Shown here one piece after another: positions 20,620 through 24,932 of a DNA stretch of 24,932 nucleotides. The stretch comes from JACVRW01 sp035947555 (GTDB taxonomy: Bacteria; Actinomycetota; Thermoleophilia; Solirubrobacterales; Thermoleophilaceae). The notes beneath the pieces are model-generated. The model did not search any database. It saw nothing but the letters and a program-made list of their open reading frames with translations, and was not told the DNA's origin. The stretch spans positions 1-24,932 of the forward strand of contig DASZJZ010000168.1 in the NCBI GenBank assembly GCA_035947555.1, in the 5' to 3' direction. A program made the translations under genes and the position numbers. Every line of letters begins with the position of its first letter. Within the stretch, counting starts at the first letter, position 1.

Positions 20620-21245
20620 GCCAGGACCGGCACGGCGTCCGAGGCGATCGCCTCGATCTCTTCCGAGGCGCGCTCGAACTCCTCGTCGGAGAGCACCGGG
20701 GTGCCCTCGAACGGGAGGTCGCGGTAGAGCTCGATCCAGGAGCGGCAGCCGTGGTACTCCGGGCGCACCTTGACCGTGACGGGCCGCGGGATGCGGAAGG
20801 TCCGCAGGACGATCACGTGCAGCGGATGGCGACGCTTCCAGGCGAGCCGCTTCTCCGCGTAGTCGGTCGTCCAGATGTAGTAGGGCCGCAGCGCGTCGAT
20901 CGCGCGAGGGTCGGTGATGAGGTAGCTCGCGGCCACCTCGGCCCAGGCCCGGATGCGCACGCGGTCCGGCTGCGGGATGCCGCCGTCCTGCACGAGCGCC
21001 CGGGCCGGCGGCTCGTTCTCGGGCCAGACGCCCTCCTCGAGGGCGCGGCCGAGCTCCGGCACGTGGGCGTCGCGGACGCAGTCGTTGCGCTGGTGGTCGA
21101 AAGTGGGGTAGAGGAAGAAGCGGTCGTGCTCGATCTCGAAGTGCTTGTTCTCCTCACGGATACCGCCCTTGCGGAGCGTGAGTAGCTGCTCGCCCTCGGC
21201 GAGCGCGCGCACGGTTACGGCCCATTCCTTGAATGCGACTGGCAT
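20616..21245 (-). CDS. DUF1802 family protein
   Basis: The 209-residue protein starts FKEWAVTVRALAEGEQLLTL followed by RKGGIREE, then HFEIEHDRFFLYPTFDHQ, which are the diagnostic segments of DUF1802. A later YYIWTTDYAEKRLAWKRRHP and VLRTFRIPRP complete the family pattern. The function is unknown; the family has an invariant K-x-G-G-I stretch and basic patches but no catalytic motif I recognise. ATG 21245 has TATCCC (plus 21252-21257) 6 nt upstream and GGAGG (plus 21258-21262) 12 nt upstream, too far to be a usual ribosome site. It is the last of several minus-strand genes and is separated from the next by a 124-nt gap. Confidence 0.85.
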   Translation of the reverse strand: MPVAFKEWAVTVRALAEGEQLLTLRKGGIREENKHFEIEHDRFFLYPTFDHQRNDCVRDAHVPELGRALEEGVWPENEPPARALVQDGGIPQPDRVRIRAWAEVAASYLITDPRAIDALRPYYIWTTDYAEKRLAWKRRHPLHVIVLRTFRIPRPVTVKVRPEYHGCRSWIELYRDLPFEGTPVLSDEEFERASEEIEAIASDAVPVLA

Positions 21246-21369
21246 AGACGAGGGATACCTCCAAGCTCCGCGCCAAGCTTTGCGTGCCTCCGGCGGCGGG
21301 GGCGCGGGCGGGGCTCATTCTTACCAAAGAGATTCCCGGTTTCAAGGGAAATTTCGTGCCGAAACGCAC
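21246..21369. other. Intergenic gap with an AT-richer patch and a short inverted repeat
   Basis: This 124-nt gap precedes DUF1802. It holds a locally AT-rich stretch (about 21319-21355) unlike its surroundings, with TTCCC at 21333-21337 and GGGAA at 21346-21350 as a 5-bp inverted repeat around an 8-nt loop. On the minus strand AGCTTGG occurs twice 12 nt apart just upstream of the DUF1802 start (plus CCAAGCT at 21261-21267 and 21273-21279). Either could be a control site. Confidence 0.3.
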
Positions 21370-22239
21370 TTAACGCGCTGCGTATACGGCGGCGAAGTCG
21401 TGCTCCCCGAGACCGGCCTCGTCGGCCCGCGCGTAGAGCGTCTCGGCCAGGGCGGCGAGCTCGAGCTCCATGCCGAGCCGGTGCGCCTCGTCGAGGCAGT
21501 GGCGCATGTCCTTGAGCATGTGCTCGAGCTTGAAGAGGGCGGGCTCGAAGCGCTCCTCGAACATGGGCGGGCCCTTCAGGTTGAGCATGGCGCTGGCGCC
21601 GGCGCTGCCGGCGGCCACCTCGAGGAAGGCGTCGCGGTCGAGCCCGGCGGCCTTGGCCACCCGGACGCATTCGGCCAGCGCAGCCGCGTTCACGGCCCCC
21701 ATCGTGTTGGTGAGCAGCTTGGCCATCTGGCCGTGGCCGACCGGCCCGACGTGGACGATGCGCCCGCCGAGGACGTCGAAGAGCGGGCGAGCCTTGTCGA
21801 AGTCCTCGGATGAGCCGCCGGCCATGATCGTGAGGGTGCCGTCCTCGGCCTTCGGCTTCGAGCCGGACACGGGCGCCTCGACGTAGGGGCGCGCCCCGAG
21901 GCGCTCCTTGATGGCGCGGGAGGCGCTGGGCGCGATCGTGGACATGTCGACGACGAGGGCCTGCTCGTCAAGGGCACCCGCGGCACCGTTCTCGCCGAAC
22001 AGGATCTCCTCGACCTGCGGGGCGTCGGGGACGATGCTGACGAAGGCGTCGGCGTTTTCGGCGGCGTCGGCGGGCGTGGCCGCGGCACGGGCACTGTCGT
22101 GCTCGGCGGCGAAGCGCTCGGCCTTCTCGCGGGTACGCGTGTAGACGGCGACCTCGAGGCCCGCCCGGACCAGGTTGGCGGCCATGGGCGCGCCCATGAT
22201 GCCGAGGCCGGCGAAGGCAACGCGGCGGAGGTTCTGCAT
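21370..22239 (-). CDS. NAD(P)-dependent beta-hydroxyacid dehydrogenase (HIBADH/GLYR-like)
   Basis: The 289-residue protein has a Rossmann motif GLGIMGAPMAANLVRAG (residues 11-27), the substrate loop EAPVSGSKPKAEDGTLTIMA (121-140) and the catalytic lysine K174 in GPVGHGQMAKLLTN. The sequence of the APVSGS-KP loop is nearest to the glyoxylate/succinic semialdehyde reductase branch rather than classical 3-hydroxyisobutyrate dehydrogenase. It would interconvert a small beta-hydroxyacid and its aldehyde or keto acid in the cytoplasm. ATG 22239 has TAGCTT 6 nt upstream. It follows hyuB by 81 nt, so a role in the same degradative pathway is possible but not shown. Confidence 0.85.
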   Translation of the reverse strand: MQNLRRVAFAGLGIMGAPMAANLVRAGLEVAVYTRTREKAERFAAEHDSARAAATPADAAENADAFVSIVPDAPQVEEILFGENGAAGALDEQALVVDMSTIAPSASRAIKERLGARPYVEAPVSGSKPKAEDGTLTIMAGGSSEDFDKARPLFDVLGGRIVHVGPVGHGQMAKLLTNTMGAVNAAALAECVRVAKAAGLDRDAFLEVAAGSAGASAMLNLKGPPMFEERFEPALFKLEHMLKDMRHCLDEAHRLGMELELAALAETLYARADEAGLGEHDFAAVYAAR

Positions 22240-22245
22240 GCCGTG

Positions 22246-22251
22246 AAGCTA
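22246..22251 (-). promoter_or_regulatory. Candidate -10 element for the beta-hydroxyacid dehydrogenase
   Basis: TAGCTT on the minus strand ends 6 nt before ATG 22239, predicting a leaderless transcript separate from the upstream hyu genes. Confidence 0.4.
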
Positions 22252-22303
22252 GCCGGTCCGCCGTCGCCACCGTGGGCACGCCGCTCCATGCGCCTCCTCG
22301 CCG

Positions 22304-22319
22304 CGGGCGCCGGCGCCCG
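22304..22319 (-). terminator. Perfect 16-nt palindrome just after hyuB, possible terminator
   Basis: CGGGCGCC-GGCGCCCG follows the hyuB stop by one base on the minus strand. It can fold as a 6-bp stem with a CCGG loop. There is no T-run, so it would be an actinobacterial-type hairpin terminator at best, or simply a GC palindrome. Confidence 0.3.
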
Positions 22320-22320
22320 T

Positions 22321-23805
22321 TCAGGCCGCCCCGTGTCCGCCGCCTCCGGGGGTCTCGATCCGCAGGCGATCGCCCTTCTTCAGCCAACCCGAGGCCTTCG
22401 CGGGCAGCTCCTCGCCGTTCAGCACGTTGCGACCGGGCGCCCCGGGTTCGCCTCCGTCCGCTCCGGATGGCGCGTGGCGGCGACGCTCGGTGATGAGCGA
22501 GTACCGCATGTCGGCGAGCGCCTCCAGCTCTCGCACGACGCCGTCCCCGCCCCGGTGCCGCCCGGCACCGCCCGAGCCACGCCGGAGGCCGTACTCCACC
22601 GCCCGGAGCGGGAACTCCAGCTCGAGCGCCTCGATGGGCGTGTTCAGGGTGTTGGACATGGCGACGTGCACGGCGCTCGGACCGTCGGCGTCCGCGCAGG
22701 CGCCCTGGCCGCCGCCGAGCGTCTCGTAGTAGGTGAAGTCGTCGCTGCCGAGGGTGACGTTGTTCATGGTCCCCTGGCCGAGGGCGTGGCCGAACGCGGC
22801 GAGGACGAGGTCGGCCACCCGGGATGACGTCTCGACGTTGCCCGCCGCCACCGCCGCCGGCGACCGCGCGTTCAGCAGCGAGCCCTCGGGGGCGATCACG
22901 GTGACGGGCCGGTAGGCGCCCTCGCAGGGCGGGACGTCGGGATCGGTGAGGACGCGGAGCGCGAAGTAGCACGCCGAGAGCGTGACGGCGAGCGGGCAGT
23001 TGAGGTTGCCCTCGTGCTGGCCGGCGGACCCGGAGAAGTCGAGCGTGAGCCGATCGCCCTCGACGGTGGCCCGAAGACGAAGCTGAAGGTCGCTTCCGTC
23101 TGCCTCCAGCACGTCGGTCGCCTCCCGCACGCCGTCCTCGAGCTCCGCGAGCCTTGCGCGGGTTCGGCGCTCGGCGTAGTCGAGCGTCTCCTCCAAGCCG
23201 TCGCGATAGGTCGCCAGGCCGAAGCGCTCGATCAGGGCACCTACCCGCTCAGCTCCGGCTCGCCCGGCGGCGAGCTGGGCGCGCAGGTCCGCTTCGCGCT
23301 GGCGCGGATTTCGCATACGCCCCGCCAGTTCCCGAAGCGTGGCGTCCTCCAGCCGCGTGGGCGGGATCACCACGCCCTCCTCCTCCAGCGAGCGGGAGTG
23401 CGCCGGCATGCTGCCCGGCTCGGCAGCGCCCACGTCGGCGTGGTGCGCCCGGCTCGCCGCGAACCCGATCAGCTCCCGACCGTGGAAGAGCGGCGCGATC
23501 ACGGTGATGTCCGGCAGGTGGGTGCCGCCGCGATACGGGTCGTTCAGGATCCATGCCGCCCCAGGCTCGTGACCCTCCTCCAGCACCGCGGCCACGGCCG
23601 ACGGCATCGCCCCGAGGTGCACCGGGATGTGCTCCGCCTGCATCACCATCCGGCCGCGCTCGTCGAAGAGCGCCGTGGAGGCGTCGCGGCGCTCCTTGAT
23701 GTTGGCCGAGTGGGCGGAGCGGACGAGCACCGCGCCCATCTCGTCGCAGGCCGCGCGGAGGGCGCCGAGCATCACCTGCAGGGTGACCGGGTCTAGGCGG
23801 CTCAC
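22321..23805 (-). CDS. hyuB: Hydantoinase B/oxoprolinase family protein (HyuB)
   Basis: The 494-residue protein begins DPVTLQVMLGALRAACDEMG and includes SANIKERRDASTALFDERG, ILNDPYRGGTHLPDITVIAP, RAHHADVGAAEPGSMP, and the C-terminal METAL-binding-like NTLNTPIEALELEFPL and RRGSGGAGRHRGGDGV, all typical of the HyuB half of N-methylhydantoinase, acetone carboxylase and oxoprolinase enzymes. The acid and amide substrates of such pairs vary and cannot be named from sequence. GTG 23805 overlaps the stop of hyuA as GTGA. A glycine-rich C-terminus (ETPGGGGHGAA) is normal for the family. Confidence 0.92.
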   Translation of the reverse strand: MSRLDPVTLQVMLGALRAACDEMGAVLVRSAHSANIKERRDASTALFDERGRMVMQAEHIPVHLGAMPSAVAAVLEEGHEPGAAWILNDPYRGGTHLPDITVIAPLFHGRELIGFAASRAHHADVGAAEPGSMPAHSRSLEEEGVVIPPTRLEDATLRELAGRMRNPRQREADLRAQLAAGRAGAERVGALIERFGLATYRDGLEETLDYAERRTRARLAELEDGVREATDVLEADGSDLQLRLRATVEGDRLTLDFSGSAGQHEGNLNCPLAVTLSACYFALRVLTDPDVPPCEGAYRPVTVIAPEGSLLNARSPAAVAAGNVETSSRVADLVLAAFGHALGQGTMNNVTLGSDDFTYYETLGGGQGACADADGPSAVHVAMSNTLNTPIEALELEFPLRAVEYGLRRGSGGAGRHRGGDGVVRELEALADMRYSLITERRRHAPSGADGGEPGAPGRNVLNGEELPAKASGWLKKGDRLRIETPGGGGHGAA

Positions 23806-24932
23806 CGCTCGAGGACGACGGTGTCGGCGTCGGCGCGTGCATGCCAGCCGGGCGGGACCACGAGGGTCGCGCCCGGGAGCTCGAAGATGGCGGGACCGTC
23901 GAGCTCCGCCTCACCGGGCCCGACGACGCGGGCCTCGAGCCGGTCGTCGCCGAAGCGGGCGGATCGAGTGCCCCGATCGTCGCCCGGAGCCGGCTCGGAG
24001 GGTGGGGGCTCGACACCCGGAAGCGCGGCCGCGACCCGCACGGTGACGAGCTCGAGCTCGGCCTCCGGATCGGCGTAGCCGTAGCGCTCCCCGTGCGCTC
24101 GGTCGAAGGCCGTGCGCAGCTCGTCCGGCTCGGGCGAGAGCGAGCCGCCGATCGAGAGCTCGAAGGCCTGGCCGGCGTAACGGAGGTCGTAGGTGGCGCG
24201 CAGCTCGGGGGTGAGGGGCGCCTCCTCGTTGCCGACGGCGGACCCGGTCGCGCGTCGCTCGGCGCCGCCCGGATTGCGTTCTCCGGCGGCCGCGGCTCCG
24301 GGCGCGCGCTCCGCTCGCGCACGATGCGACCGGTCCCCAAGCTCCCTCCTCGCCCTATCACCCAGCCGCTCCACCACCTCGGCGATCGCCTCCCGGGTCA
24401 GGGCGTCGCCTCCGAGCAGCACGCTCTCCACCACGTCCCGGCGGCGCTCCGACACGACCAGGCCCAGCGCTGACAGCACCCCCGACGCGATGGGGGCGAT
24501 CACCCGCGACATGCCAAGCTCGTCCGCGATCTGCGCCGCGTGCAGCGGGCCCGCTCCGCCGAACGCCACCAGGGCCATCTCGCGAGGGTCGATTCCGCGC
24601 TCGACCGTGACCACTCGCACGGCCTGCGCCATCTCTGCGCTCGCCACCCGCGCGATGCCGGCCGCCGCCTCCTCGATCTCAAGTCCCAGCTCGCCGGCCA
24701 GGCCGCCCACCGCCCGCTCGGCCGCCTCACGGTCGAGGCGGACGCCTCCGGCGAGGGGCGAGTCGGCATCGAGCCAGCCGAGGAGCAGGTCGGCGTCCGT
24801 GACGGTCGGCTCCGTGCCGCCGCGCCCGTAGCAGACGGGCCCGGGCTCGGCCCCCGCGCTGTCCGGGCCGACGCCGATCCGCTTCAGGGCGTCCACGCGC
24901 GCGATCGAGCCGCCCCCCGCGCCGATCTCGAT
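23802..24932 (-). CDS. hyuA: Hydantoinase A/oxoprolinase family protein (HyuA), 5' part outside the window
   Basis: The window holds 376 C-terminal residues; the start lies beyond 24932. The sequence enters at IEIGAGGGSIARVDALKRIG and continues SAGAEPGPVCYGRGGTEPTV, DADLLLGWLD, ERGIDPREMALVAFGGAGPLH and ASGVLSALGLV, matching the ATP-grasp-like/actin-fold HyuA domain that phosphorylates or activates the substrate for HyuB. A low-complexity arginine/alanine/glycine insert (about 50 residues, encoded near 24220-24380) separates the core from the C-terminal domain that resumes at ATYDLRYAGQAFELSI. The stop overlaps hyuB by 4 nt, so both subunits should be made together. Confidence 0.92.
   Translation of the reverse strand: MEIGAGGGSIARVDALKRIGVGPDSAGAEPGPVCYGRGGTEPTVTDADLLLGWLDADSPLAGGVRLDREAAERAVGGLAGELGLEIEEAAAGIARVASAEMAQAVRVVTVERGIDPREMALVAFGGAGPLHAAQIADELGMSRVIAPIASGVLSALGLVVSERRRDVVESVLLGGDALTREAIAEVVERLGDRARRELGDRSHRARAERAPGAAAAGERNPGGAERRATGSAVGNEEAPLTPELRATYDLRYAGQAFELSIGGSLSPEPDELRTAFDRAHGERYGYADPEAELELVTVRVAAALPGVEPPPSEPAPGDDRGTRSARFGDDRLEARVVGPGEAELDGPAIFELPGATLVVPPGWHARADADTVVLER

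Overview
The window is very GC-rich, uses many GTG and TTG starts, and most of its genes appear to be transcribed from a TANNNT hexamer lying only 6-10 nt before the start codon. Gene content (CysM/CysO/JAMM-type cysteine synthesis, Rrf2-controlled SUF operon, DUF1802, DUF2007 zinc ribbon, TIGR02206/YwaF-like protein, many acyl-CoA dehydrogenases) points to an actinobacterium, most likely of the Thermoleophilia (Solirubrobacterales/Gaiellales-like). That placement is inference from gene families and base composition, not a search result.

Layout. (1) 1-2082, plus strand: a decayed stretch. It holds a frameshifted tail of a branched-chain amino-acid type substrate-binding protein, a YwaF-like membrane protein without a good start codon, a 5'-truncated and twice frameshifted AIM24 gene, and a small ion channel with a one-base insertion in a G run. 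(2) 2075-8293, minus strand: a six-gene operon, Rrf2 regulator - sufC - sufD - sufS - sufU - pabB/pabC fusion, in which every junction overlaps by 1-11 nt. No sufB is present. (3) 8344-10635, minus: a SCO1/SenC copper chaperone, then a NarL-type response regulator and its sensor kinase overlapping by 4 nt. (4) 10636-10859: a divergent control region rich in inverted repeats. (5) 10860-17199: a dispersed protein-thiocarboxylate cysteine pathway: rhodanese-MoeB fusion (activating enzyme), CysO sulfur carrier ending in GG-Asp-Arg, CysM-type cysteine synthase and a JAMM metalloprotease. Between them sit a cupin, an SDR reductase, TatA, two ferritin-like exported proteins and a DUF2007 zinc ribbon. 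(6) 17294-19705, plus: two acyl-CoA dehydrogenases with different catalytic-base arrangements. (7) 19702-24932, minus: a HExxH gluzincin-like protein, DUF1802, a beta-hydroxyacid dehydrogenase, and hydantoinase/oxoprolinase B and A subunits, the last running off the window.

How it fits together. Regions 2 and 5 are sulfur metabolism: the MoeB-rhodanese protein would adenylate and thiolate CysO, CysM would move that sulfur onto activated serine, the JAMM protease would release cysteine, and SufS/SufU would then draw sulfur from cysteine for Fe-S clusters. moeB and cysM share an identical 11-nt sequence in the same register relative to their -10 hexamers, which suggests co-regulation. cysM and the JAMM gene are each divergent from another gene through touching or overlapping -10 elements. 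The most unusual items are the CysO C-terminal extension with a candidate processing protease 4 kb away, the shared promoter box, the 94-nt compound palindrome before cysO, and the structured region between the sensor kinase and moeB. No tRNA, rRNA, CRISPR array or insertion sequence was seen.
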